NCBI GenBank assembly: GCA_964562175.1 | Contig: CAZLRV010000028.1 | Coordinates: 1-19,767 of the forward strand | DNA: 19,767 bases | Direction: 5' to 3' | Origin: CAZCJU01 sp964562175 | Lineage (GTDB): Bacteria > Bacillota > Clostridia > Oscillospirales > CAG-272 | In this document: one piece after another, positions 6,437 through 14,187 of the stretch | Position numbering within the stretch: position 1 is the first letter of the stretch | Layout of the letters: each line of letters opens with the position of its first letter | Translations under genes and position numbers: made by a program | Notes under the pieces: model-generated | Seen by the model: the letters and a program-made list of their open reading frames with translations, nothing else | What the model was told of the DNA's origin: nothing | Database searches by the model: none

Positions 6437-7486
6437 ATGGTGAAAAACCTCAAAACGGCGTGCCTTATAGGTCATTACGGCGTGGGCAAGCAGTTGCTAA
6501 ACGGACAAACGATAAAAACAAAAACCGTGACCAAAGAGCTGATAAGAATATACGGCTCGGAGCAGATCATACAAAAGGACACCTGCGGCGGAACAAAGAC
6601 GCTCTTAAAAGCTCCGCACCAAGTGCTTTCGGCACTGAAGAACTCTCGCAATGTGATAATATTTCCCGGTTATAACGGACTTTTGGTGTACGCACCGTTG
6701 CTTGCGTTCTTCAATAGCTTTTATAAGAGAAGGCTTCATTGTGTAGTAATAGGCGGCAGACTCGCACAGCAGGTAAATAAAAGCAAGCTTATTAAAAAGG
6801 CTTTGAGTAAGTTTTGCGGAGTATATGTCGAAACCGGTGGTATGAGGGGCGAGCTTGAGGCGCTTGGCTTGAGCAATATATTTGTTATGCCCAACGGCAA
6901 AGAGCTGAGGATAATCGACAAGGCTCGACTCGTATATCATACCGAACCGCCGTATCCGCTTTGCACCTTTTCGAGAGTTTCACCCGAAAAGGGAATCGAA
7001 AAAGCCGTAAATGCGGTGAAAGAGATAAACGACAGGCTCGGATATACCGCTTATACGCTTGATATATACGGTCAGGTCGATGCGGATAAAACGGAATGGT
7101 TTGACTCATTAAAGGCTCGCCTGCCCGATTATGTTCGGTATATGGGAACGGTTGATTTTGACAAGAGCAGTGATGTACTTAAGGATTATTTTATGCTGTT
7201 GTTTCCGACATATTATGAGGGAGAGGGCGGTGCCGGTACCTTGGTCGATGCTTTTTCCGCCGGTCTGCCGGTTATCGCAACGGATTGGAGATATAACGGC
7301 GAAATAATCAACGACTCGGTAGGATATACTTACCCGACTCATGAGGACGAAAGACTCGGTGAGTTGCTTGAATTTGCGTTGAACAACATATCGCAAATAG
7401 AGGAAAAAAAGACCGCTTGCTTAGATATGGCAGAAAAATACAGGATAAGTCAAACGGTAAAGAGCTTAACGGAACGGATAGAATGA
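6437..7486 (+). CDS. GT4-like glycosyltransferase
   Basis: 349 aa from the ATG at 6437, four bases after the wecC stop. An in-frame GTG at 6404 would extend it by 11 residues into wecC but has no better ribosome site. The N-terminal half is diverged (LIGHYGVGKQLLNGQTIKTK, VIIFPGYNGLLVYAP). The C-terminal donor domain is recognisable: CTFSRVSPEKGIEKAVNAV, LDIYGQV, VRYMGTVD and a family-4 donor-binding block with EGEGGAGTLVDAFSAGLPV in which the second glutamate position is aspartate. It probably transfers an activated sugar to the growing lipid-linked repeat unit; donor and acceptor cannot be inferred. There is no signal peptide or membrane segment, as expected for a peripheral cytoplasmic transferase. 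Confidence 0.85.
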   Translation: MVKNLKTACLIGHYGVGKQLLNGQTIKTKTVTKELIRIYGSEQIIQKDTCGGTKTLLKAPHQVLSALKNSRNVIIFPGYNGLLVYAPLLAFFNSFYKRRLHCVVIGGRLAQQVNKSKLIKKALSKFCGVYVETGGMRGELEALGLSNIFVMPNGKELRIIDKARLVYHTEPPYPLCTFSRVSPEKGIEKAVNAVKEINDRLGYTAYTLDIYGQVDADKTEWFDSLKARLPDYVRYMGTVDFDKSSDVLKDYFMLLFPTYYEGEGGAGTLVDAFSAGLPVIATDWRYNGEIINDSVGYTYPTHEDERLGELLEFALNNISQIEEKKTACLDMAEKYRISQTVKSLTERIE

Positions 7487-7513
7487 TGCGTAATATGCGG
7501 ACGGAATATTTTT

Positions 7514-8605
7514 ATGGATGAAAAGCTGAGGATCGTTCAGGTAATACCGATGTTCTGCCTTGCGGGGGCGGAAGCCATGTGCGAAAATTTAACATACGAG
7601 CTGATGAAGCTCGGTCATGATGTTACGCTTGCAAGTCTGTACGAGTATCATTCACCGATAACCGAGCGGCTTGAAAGCAAAGGCGCGGATATACGTTACC
7701 TGAATAAAAAACGCGGGCCCGACTTATCTATGATATTTAAGCTGTACAGATTATTCAAAGAGAAAAAAGCAAATGTCGTTCATACACATTTGTATTGTGC
7801 CGAATATGCCTTGCCGGCGGCAATGCTTGCGCACGTTGAGTGTCGAGTGCATACACTGCACAATATCGCCGAAAAGGAAAACGGAAGGCTTGCGAGAAGA
7901 TTAAATAAGTTCTTTTTCAAGCATTGCCACTTAACGCCCGTTGCACTGAGCGAACGAATAAGAGCGTCCGCAGTACGGGAATACGGAATAAAAAAAGAAA
8001 AGATATGTGTGGTTTTCAACGGCGTTGACCTCTCGCACTGCTTGCCGAAAAGCGATTATTCGGTGAACGAAAGCTTCAAAATACTTCATATAGGCAGATT
8101 CAGCGAGCAGAAAAATCACATGGGGTTACTTGCGGCATTTGCCGAATTCCATGATAAATACCCAAAGAGTGAGCTGTGGCTTATCGGCGACGGAGAAAAA
8201 AAGAAGGATATCGAGGGATATGTTATGGAAAACGGGCTTTCATCATCGGTCAGGCTTTTGGGTCTGCAAGCGGATGTTTACCCGTATCTTAATTCGGCTG
8301 ATATCTTTACACTGCCGTCAAATTACGAGGGCATTCCGATGACTCTGATCGAGGCAATGGGAAGTGCATTGCCGATAGTTGCCACTCGTGTCGGAGGTGT
8401 TCCGGATATGCTCGGCGAGGGTGATGCGATATTGACGAATGTCGATGAAAATGAGATAACACGTGCATTTGAATCTTTTTACACAAACAGACAGCTGAGA
8501 GAAGGCTGTGGACAAAACGCACTTGAAAGGTCGAAGGGCTTCTCTTCAAGTGTGATGGCAAAGGAATACGAAAGCATTTACAAAACGGAAGGGAGGAGAG
8601 CATGA
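7514..8605 (+). CDS. Family 4 glycosyltransferase
   Basis: A 363-aa GT-B glycosyltransferase. The acceptor domain begins IVQVIPMFCLAGAEAMCENL, where the GGAE-type loop is AGAE, and continues with VVHTHLYCAEYALPAA. The donor domain has VVFNGVDLSHC, ILHIGRFSEQKNHMGLLAAF, LWLIGDGEKKKDIE, VRLLGLQADVYPYLNSADIF, the EGIPMTLIEAMGSALPIVAT block with both glutamates, and GGVPDML. This is the most canonical of the three transferases in the operon and resembles capsular or exopolysaccharide enzymes. GGACGGAA lies a little upstream of the ATG. Its TGA overlaps the start of the polymerase gene by four bases, suggesting coupled translation. Confidence 0.92.
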   Translation: MDEKLRIVQVIPMFCLAGAEAMCENLTYELMKLGHDVTLASLYEYHSPITERLESKGADIRYLNKKRGPDLSMIFKLYRLFKEKKANVVHTHLYCAEYALPAAMLAHVECRVHTLHNIAEKENGRLARRLNKFFFKHCHLTPVALSERIRASAVREYGIKKEKICVVFNGVDLSHCLPKSDYSVNESFKILHIGRFSEQKNHMGLLAAFAEFHDKYPKSELWLIGDGEKKKDIEGYVMENGLSSSVRLLGLQADVYPYLNSADIFTLPSNYEGIPMTLIEAMGSALPIVATRVGGVPDMLGEGDAILTNVDENEITRAFESFYTNRQLREGCGQNALERSKGFSSSVMAKEYESIYKTEGRRA

Positions 8606-9816
8606 AAAAGAGCGTTTCATTTAAAAGCGTATATGTATTTTTGATATCGATATATTTATTGTCGCTCCCTCTCAATGCGGTAAATATCGGAAAATTCGGC
8701 TCTGCAATGAAGCTGTTTGCGATATTGCCCATAGGCTTTGCGCTTGTATGCGGCAGCAGATCTAAGCTCCACTCTACGGAAAAGTGGCAGCTGGCTTTCA
8801 CCGTATTTGCCTCGCTTTCCGTGTTTTGGTCGATATCAACGACGTTGTCTTTTTCAAGAGGTGTGACATATATTTCATTGTTTATGCTCCTGTTTTCCGC
8901 AACGATGTTCGAATACAATGAAAAGGACGTAAAGATCCTAAAGCGTTGCCTTGTTTATTCCTCTCGGGCCATGGCTCTCATATTGCTGTTTTTCGGAAAG
9001 ATAATCAGAGGGAGATTGTGGCTTCACGGAGTTATCACGGAGGACCCCAACTATATTTGCGCATATTTTGCATTCGGAGAAATATATTGTCTGAACATTT
9101 TAGTAACCGACAAAAGACCCTCACGCAGGCTTCTTGCACTCGCCGAGCTGTTATTCTATGTTTTTGTGACATTTATGACCGGCTCGAGGGGCGGCTTGCT
9201 CGCAATGCTTGCCTCCTTGGGAATATTTATCCTATCTTATTCCGGTCGAGGCTCAAGACGTCTGTTCGGTAGGATGGTATGTCTGCTTTTGATATTGCTC
9301 ATACTGTATACGAGCATAGATCTTTTGCCCGAAAGCTTGAAAATGAGGTTCAGCTTGGACGATCTGACGCAGACGGGCGGCTCTGGAAGAATAGAGCTGT
9401 GGATAAATGCGGTCGATATGTATATAAGATCCGATCCGATAACGTATTTCATCGGAAGCGGAACAAGCACGGCACGATACAATATGGCTCTTCACGGCTA
9501 CAGACGTGTAAATGTCGTTCACAACATCTTTTTGGAAACGCTCGTCGAGCTTGGAATAATAGGACTTATATTCTATACGCTGGCTATAGTATCGTTTATC
9601 AAAAAAGCGTTTACCTATAAGGATAAATTCGCCTTTGCCGTGATAGTATTCATGTTTATGCTCTCACTTACAACTTCGCTTTACGCATTTAAGCCGTACT
9701 TTAACATCATGCTCTATATAATCGTATTGCAGAACTCGAATATGCCGAGGAACGACGAAATAATTGTGATCAAAAGGCGAAGAAGGCATTTGACAGAACC
9801 GAATAATCAAGAATAA
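8602..9816 (+). CDS. O-antigen ligase/Wzy-type polysaccharide polymerase
   Basis: A 404-aa integral membrane protein with about ten hydrophobic segments, beginning near residues 10-30. It carries the usual O-antigen-ligase-domain signatures: TGSRGGLLAML (about 193-203), a long non-membrane segment with GGSGRIELW, and VVHNIFLETLVELGIIGLI (about 305-323). Members polymerise undecaprenyl-linked repeat units outside the membrane or ligate glycans to an acceptor; the flippase gene next door favours the polymerase reading. The tail ends in a basic cytoplasmic stretch (VIKRRRRHL). GGGAGGAG precedes the ATG, which overlaps the stop of the upstream glycosyltransferase. Sequence alone does not distinguish polymerase from ligase. 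Confidence 0.85.
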   Translation: MKKSVSFKSVYVFLISIYLLSLPLNAVNIGKFGSAMKLFAILPIGFALVCGSRSKLHSTEKWQLAFTVFASLSVFWSISTTLSFSRGVTYISLFMLLFSATMFEYNEKDVKILKRCLVYSSRAMALILLFFGKIIRGRLWLHGVITEDPNYICAYFAFGEIYCLNILVTDKRPSRRLLALAELLFYVFVTFMTGSRGGLLAMLASLGIFILSYSGRGSRRLFGRMVCLLLILLILYTSIDLLPESLKMRFSLDDLTQTGGSGRIELWINAVDMYIRSDPITYFIGSGTSTARYNMALHGYRRVNVVHNIFLETLVELGIIGLIFYTLAIVSFIKKAFTYKDKFAFAVIVFMFMLSLTTSLYAFKPYFNIMLYIIVLQNSNMPRNDEIIVIKRRRRHLTEPNNQE

Positions 9817-9825
9817 GTCGAAAAA

Positions 9826-9859
9826 ATCGGTTGCCTTGCCCGACAAAAGAGCAACCGAT
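9826..9859 (+). repeat. Intercistronic hairpin between polymerase and flippase genes
   Basis: Perfect 9-bp arms ATCGGTTGC (9826-9834) and GCAACCGAT (9851-9859) enclose a 16-nt loop. There is no T-run after it, so it is not an intrinsic terminator. It ends 13 nt before the flippase ATG at 9873, which has no clear ribosome site. Confidence 0.65.
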
Positions 9860-9872
9860 GCGGTAATTGCGT

Positions 9873-11360
9873 ATGGAAAAAAACGAAGAAACAAAAAGCG
9901 GATTGCCGAAATTGATTTTGATGATCGTCCTCTCCTGTGTATCGCAGGTCGTTTCACTCGCAAAATCCTCTATCCTCGCACGCACCTTCGGTGTCAGCGA
10001 GGAAATGGATGCATTCAATTTTGCAAACAATATATCCGCATTTATATTCAGCTTTTTTTCGGCGGGCGTGCTGACCGTCGTTATACCTTGCTATGTTAAG
10101 CGAAAAAACAGAAAAAACACCGATGCGTTTCTCACGGTGATACTGTGCGGTATAGTTGCCCTATCCGCAATTGTGCTGATATTCAAAACACCACTGCTCA
10201 CGCTTGTAACGATGCGTGATGAAAAGTTTATAACGCTTGGCGGTCAGATACTTTCGCTTTTGATAATATGCAATATGTTTTCGTTTTTCACGAACGTAGG
10301 CACGGCGTATTTTCAATATTTGGGTAAATATAACATTCCGAAGCTGACAACGCTTTTCGCTCAGCTGTGTGTGGTCGCTTTTTTGGCGTTCAACAAGAAC
10401 ATTTCCGTGTACGGCTACGCTTGCGCATTCGGTGCGGGTATCGTCGTGACGGCACTGCTTGATGTGATTTTCGCACTCAAAAACGGCTGGCGATACCGTC
10501 CCGTTTTCTCCGTTAAGGATAAAGAAACGAAAAAACTGCTTGCGACGTTCGTTCCGGTGCTGTTCAGCACGGGCGTGTATCAGCTTTCTTTGATAGTCGA
10601 TTCATCTATCGCAGCTCGTATGGATACGGGCGATGTTACGGTGCTTAATTACGCAAATCTTATATCCTCGACAATAAACTCATTGCTTGTAAATAATTTG
10701 CTTATTTATTTTTATCCCAAGCTCGTCAAGGATGTCGAGGAAAAAAAGGGACAAAAGGGCTTTTGGGAAAAAACGTATTTTTTCCATGCCGTAATGTGCC
10801 TCGTTGCCGTTGGCTATGCGATGATAGGACGAGAGGGAATATCGTTGCTTTTCGGGCACGGAAAATTCGACGACGGCGCCGTGTCAAGAGTCTATCTGCT
10901 CAGCGTGATATATGTTTCCTCACTTCAAATTAACGTGATACGGGATCTTATATACAGATATTTTTATTCGTATCAGGACACAAAAACGGCTACGCAAAAC
11001 AGTATACTCGCAACTGCGGTGAATGTTGTCGCAAGCCTTATTCTCGTCAGATTTATCGGACTTTACGGCGTAGTAGTCGGTACGGCGATATCCTCTGTCG
11101 TATCGCTCGTTGCGGTAATTATCAAGTTCAAGAAAAAATACGGCTTTGAGGAAAAATTTATAAAAAACATATTACGGTATTTGCAAACGATGGCAATATC
11201 GGCAGTGACCTTCGTTGCGGTATTTTCATTGAAAAAGCTCTTTGCCGTGAACAGCGATATTTTATCCCTGCTTATTTGGGGAGTTCTGACCGTTATTGTT
11301 TATGTCGTCCTTACATTGATATTCAATAAAAAAATGAAAGATATAATGCTCGGACTTTGA
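9873..11360 (+). CDS. MurJ/MviN-type MOP-superfamily flippase (Wzx role)
   Basis: A 495-aa polytopic membrane protein, the usual length for a 14-helix MOP flippase. The N-terminus (KLILMIVLSCVSQVVSLAKSS, then LARTFGVSEEMDAFNFANN) matches MurJ/MviN proteins, where the FG..EEMDAF block marks the first two helices. Later parts include FVPVLFSTGVYQLSLIVDSS and many hydrophobic segments. Within a polysaccharide operon the likely role is translocating the lipid-linked repeat unit across the membrane. A true lipid II flippase is possible but less likely here. I start at the ATG at 9873; a TTG two codons upstream (9867) is the only alternative. No good ribosome site is visible, and a 9-bp hairpin lies just upstream. 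Confidence 0.87.
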   Translation: MEKNEETKSGLPKLILMIVLSCVSQVVSLAKSSILARTFGVSEEMDAFNFANNISAFIFSFFSAGVLTVVIPCYVKRKNRKNTDAFLTVILCGIVALSAIVLIFKTPLLTLVTMRDEKFITLGGQILSLLIICNMFSFFTNVGTAYFQYLGKYNIPKLTTLFAQLCVVAFLAFNKNISVYGYACAFGAGIVVTALLDVIFALKNGWRYRPVFSVKDKETKKLLATFVPVLFSTGVYQLSLIVDSSIAARMDTGDVTVLNYANLISSTINSLLVNNLLIYFYPKLVKDVEEKKGQKGFWEKTYFFHAVMCLVAVGYAMIGREGISLLFGHGKFDDGAVSRVYLLSVIYVSSLQINVIRDLIYRYFYSYQDTKTATQNSILATAVNVVASLILVRFIGLYGVVVGTAISSVVSLVAVIIKFKKKYGFEEKFIKNILRYLQTMAISAVTFVAVFSLKKLFAVNSDILSLLIWGVLTVIVYVVLTLIFNKKMKDIMLGL

Positions 11361-11378
11361 AAAAACAAGGAGAAAATT

Positions 11379-12476
11379 ATGAAAACGGTCATGCTCGTTT
11401 TCGGTACACGTCCCGAGGCAATAAAAATGTGTCCGCTCGTTACCGAATTGAAAACGAGAGATAATATAAAAGCCGTCGTGTGCGTTACGGGACAGCACAG
11501 GCGAATGCTCGATCAGGTGCTTGAGGCTTTTTCGGTGGTACCCGATTACGATCTGTCTATCATGAGGGACAGACAAACGCTTTTCGATATAACAAATAAT
11601 ATACTGAACGGAATAGGACAGGTGCTTGACGAGGCACGCCCCGATATAGTGCTTGTGCATGGCGATACGTCAACGACCTTCGTTACGGCGTTGGCGTGCT
11701 ATTATAAGCAGATCCCCGTCGGACACGTTGAGGCGGGACTTAGGACGTATAATATATATTCTCCCTATCCCGAAGAATTCAACCGCCAAGCGGTCAGCAT
11801 AATATCTCGATATAATTTTGCCCCAACGGAGCATTCAAAGCGGAATCTTTTGAATGAGGGAAAGGACCCGGACAGTATTTTCGTTACGGGCAACACCGCA
11901 ATAGACGCTTTGAGGATAACGGTAAGGGAAGACTATACGCATCCTGAGCTTGAATGGGCGGCAGACAGCCGTTTGATAATAATCACTGCACACAGACGTG
12001 AGAATCTCGGTCAGCCGATGCATCATATGTTCCGTGCAATACGCAGAATATTGGATGAGTATGACGATGTTAAGGCGATATACCCCATCCATATGAATCC
12101 GGAGGTACGCAGTGTTGCCGATGACGAGCTGGGCGGATGCGATAAGATACACATTATCGAACCGCTTGAGGTGCTTGACTTCCATAATTTCCTCGCACGC
12201 AGTTATTTGATATTGACCGACAGCGGAGGAATACAGGAGGAAGCCCCATCGCTCGGTAAGCCCGTGCTTGTCATGCGTGATACCACCGAGCGTCCGGAGG
12301 GAATAAAGGCAGGCACCTTGAAGCTTGTCGGAACGGATGAGGAGCTGATATATCAAAGCTTCAGACAGCTGCTTGAGGATGAGGAAGCATATAAGAAAAT
12401 GGCACACGCAAGCAATCCCTACGGCGACGGTATGGCGTGTAAAAGAATTGCCGACGTACTTGAAAAGTATATATAA
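11379..12476 (+). CDS. wecB: UDP-N-acetylglucosamine 2-epimerase (non-hydrolysing)
   Basis: A 365-aa enzyme of standard length for WecB/MnaA, interconverting UDP-GlcNAc and UDP-ManNAc in the cytoplasm. Diagnostic blocks: FGTRPEAIKMCPLV at the N-terminus, TGQHRRMLDQVLEAF, HGDTSTTF with Asp96, HVEAGLRT with Glu118, PEEFNRQ with Glu132 and Glu133, TAHRREN with His205, and the UDP-binding stretch TDSGGIQEEAPSLGKPVLV followed by RDTTERPEG. The Asp, Glu, Glu and His positions correspond to the catalytic residues of the E. coli enzyme. AGGAG lies 7 nt upstream of the ATG. As the last gene of the operon it supplies substrate to WecC, giving UDP-ManNAcA. In Gram-positives the same enzyme (MnaA) can also feed teichoic acid linkage units. 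Confidence 0.95.
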   Translation: MKTVMLVFGTRPEAIKMCPLVTELKTRDNIKAVVCVTGQHRRMLDQVLEAFSVVPDYDLSIMRDRQTLFDITNNILNGIGQVLDEARPDIVLVHGDTSTTFVTALACYYKQIPVGHVEAGLRTYNIYSPYPEEFNRQAVSIISRYNFAPTEHSKRNLLNEGKDPDSIFVTGNTAIDALRITVREDYTHPELEWAADSRLIIITAHRRENLGQPMHHMFRAIRRILDEYDDVKAIYPIHMNPEVRSVADDELGGCDKIHIIEPLEVLDFHNFLARSYLILTDSGGIQEEAPSLGKPVLVMRDTTERPEGIKAGTLKLVGTDEELIYQSFRQLLEDEEAYKKMAHASNPYGDGMACKRIADVLEKYI

Positions 12477-12484
12477 TGAAAATC

Positions 12485-12518
12485 GCTCACCCGACAGTTA
12501 CGCAGGTGAGCATTTTTT
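12485..12518 (+). terminator. Terminator of the polysaccharide operon
   Basis: Seven-bp arms GCTCACC (12485-12491) and GGTGAGC (12505-12511) are followed by A and six Ts (12513-12518). It lies between the stops of the convergent wecB and pyruvate kinase genes. On the minus strand the hairpin is followed by GATTTTC, so it may also serve pyruvate kinase more weakly. Confidence 0.85.
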
Positions 12519-13933
12519 CATTCTATGGTATCGACTCTTATCGTGTTCGTGGTTCCCGACCGTCCCGTTACCGTACCGCCCGTTATTATCACCGTGTCAC
12601 CGCTCTGCAAGCCGAAGGTGCTTTGAGCGATCTGACTTGCCGAGTAGAACAGCACCTCGGTGGAGGGATATATCTTGCACAGCACCGGAGTAACGCCCCA
12701 TGAAAGTGCCAACTGATGATAGGTCTTTTCGCATACGGACATTCCGATTATATCGACCGGCGGTCTGAAACGCGAGACCATTCTCGCCGTTCTTCCCGAC
12801 ATGGAGCATACGACTATGGCACGTGCCTTAAGGTCTATTGACATATTGCATACCGAGTGCGATATGGCATCTATTTGATTTGAAATCCTGAATTCGGAAT
12901 CGTGAAATCTCTTCGCAAGGTCTATGCTTTTTTCGGTGTACAGAGCGATCTTCGCCATTGTTTGAAGTGTCAGCACGGGATACTTTCCCGCAGCCGTTTC
13001 ACCCGAAAGCATTATTGCACTTGTTCCGTCGTATACGGCGTTGGCAACGTCCGATATTTCCGCTCTTGTCGGGCGGGGATTGTGTATCATTGATTCAAGC
13101 ATTTCCGTTGCCGTTATAACACGCTTGCCGAGCAGACGGCACTTTGTTATAAGCTGTTTTTGTATTGCCGGCAGCTCCTCAAACGGTATTTCAACACCCA
13201 TGTCGCCCCTGCCTATCATAATGCCGTCGCATTCGGTGCAGATATCTTCAATGTTGTCTATTCCCGAACGGTTTTCTATCTTTGCTATCAGTGCGATGCT
13301 CTCGCCGCCGTTTTCTTTAAGCAGCTTTTTTACGTCCAAAAGGTCTTGCTTTACCGATACAAACGAGCAGGCAATGTAATCGACATCGTTCTCAATACCG
13401 AAAAGTATATCGGATATATCCTGACGGCTCAAAAACTCTTGCTTTAGCACCTTGCCGGGAAAGCTCATGCTCTTTCTGTTCGATATCTCCCCACCGGATA
13501 TTACTCTGCATATTATATTACAGCCCTCAATACGCTCGACCTCAAAAATGAGAAGTCCGTTGTTTACGAGAATCTTATCGCCCGATGCAAGCTCGTCGGG
13601 AAGACTCTTGTAGCTGACCGAAACACACGTTGAGTCGCCCTCAATATCCTCCGCGGTAAATGTGAATGTATCGCCGTCGTTTAAATATTCCTTGCCGTTT
13701 TTAAACATTCCTATTCTGTACTCGGGTCCCTTTGTGTCAAGCATTATGGCAACGGGGATCCCGAGGCGTGAGCGCACCTTTTTTATCGTATTTATCAAGC
13801 CGAGATGATACTCGTGCGTGCCGTGTGAAAAATTGAGCCTTGCCACGTTCATTCCCGCAAGGCACATTTTTTCAAGCGTGCCTTCATCGGAACAGGACGG
13901 ACCTATAGTACAAACTATTTTTGTTTTTCTCAT
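12518..13933 (-). CDS. pyk: Pyruvate kinase
   Basis: A 471-aa enzyme transferring phosphate from phosphoenolpyruvate to ADP in the last step of glycolysis. Visible: MRKTKIVCTIGPSC; ARLNFSHG with Arg32, Asn34 and Ser36; LDTKGPEYRIG (66-75); the signature IALIAKIENRSGID with catalytic Lys218 and metal ligand Glu220; RGDMGVEIP with Asp244; and ATEMLESMIHNPRPTRAE. It lacks the extra C-terminal PEP-utiliser-like domain of the Bacillus enzyme. Glu71 in KGPE fits the potassium-dependent type, although residue 74 is Ile where that type usually has Thr. The motif reads GRGDMG where most enzymes have ARGDLG. The ATG has GAGGG 7 nt upstream. It is convergent with the polysaccharide operon and divergent from uvrB. 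Confidence 0.97.
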   Translation of the reverse strand: MRKTKIVCTIGPSCSDEGTLEKMCLAGMNVARLNFSHGTHEYHLGLINTIKKVRSRLGIPVAIMLDTKGPEYRIGMFKNGKEYLNDGDTFTFTAEDIEGDSTCVSVSYKSLPDELASGDKILVNNGLLIFEVERIEGCNIICRVISGGEISNRKSMSFPGKVLKQEFLSRQDISDILFGIENDVDYIACSFVSVKQDLLDVKKLLKENGGESIALIAKIENRSGIDNIEDICTECDGIMIGRGDMGVEIPFEELPAIQKQLITKCRLLGKRVITATEMLESMIHNPRPTRAEISDVANAVYDGTSAIMLSGETAAGKYPVLTLQTMAKIALYTEKSIDLAKRFHDSEFRISNQIDAISHSVCNMSIDLKARAIVVCSMSGRTARMVSRFRPPVDIIGMSVCEKTYHQLALSWGVTPVLCKIYPSTEVLFYSASQIAQSTFGLQSGDTVIITGGTVTGRSGTTNTIRVDTIE

Positions 13934-14088
13934 AATAATACCCTCGCTTCAAATACGTTTCGCATTTATTTCGCCATAAGCAAAAATGCTTGCAAGACTT
14001 ACCGCATTTATTCTATCATCTTTAAAAGAAATATCTGTATGCATTTTATGAAATTTCTATAATATTTGATGAAATTTGCCCCATAAGC

Positions 14089-14127
14089 GGGAAAACGATA
14101 TATTTTTTCAAAAAATATCGTTTTCCC
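14089..14127. repeat. Long inverted repeat upstream of uvrB
   Basis: Perfect 13-bp arms GGGAAAACGATAT (14089-14101) and ATATCGTTTTCCC (14115-14127). After one mismatch, four further T-A pairs extend the helix inward, leaving a tiny loop. It lies in the 254-bp gap between the divergent pyk and uvrB starts, ending 25 bp upstream of the uvrB -10. Neither neighbouring gene ends here, so a terminator role is not obvious; an operator or cruciform is possible. Confidence 0.75.
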
Positions 14128-14146
14128 TCTTTTCTTTTAATAATTT

Positions 14147-14159
14147 TTGTGATACAATA
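14147..14159 (+). promoter_or_regulatory. Extended -10 promoter element of uvrBA
   Basis: TGATACAAT at 14150-14158 is an extended -10 element (TG, one base, TACAAT). The -35 region is only T-rich (around TTTTCT) with no good hexamer. The 13-nt string TTGTGATACAATA is identical to the one at the polysaccharide operon promoter (2580-2592). No GAAC-N4-GTTC type LexA box is visible nearby. Confidence 0.55.
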
Positions 14160-14187
14160 TAAAGAGTGCATAAAGGAGGGATATTCT

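Noticed and set aside
13979..13992. Small inverted repeat AAGCA/TGCTT upstream of pyk
   Set aside because: Only 5 bp, expected by chance in AT-rich DNA.
14149..14187. Longer uvrB start 13 codons upstream
   Set aside because: It would begin inside the -10 promoter element; the ATG at 14188 has AAGGAGGG and gives the usual UvrB N-terminus.
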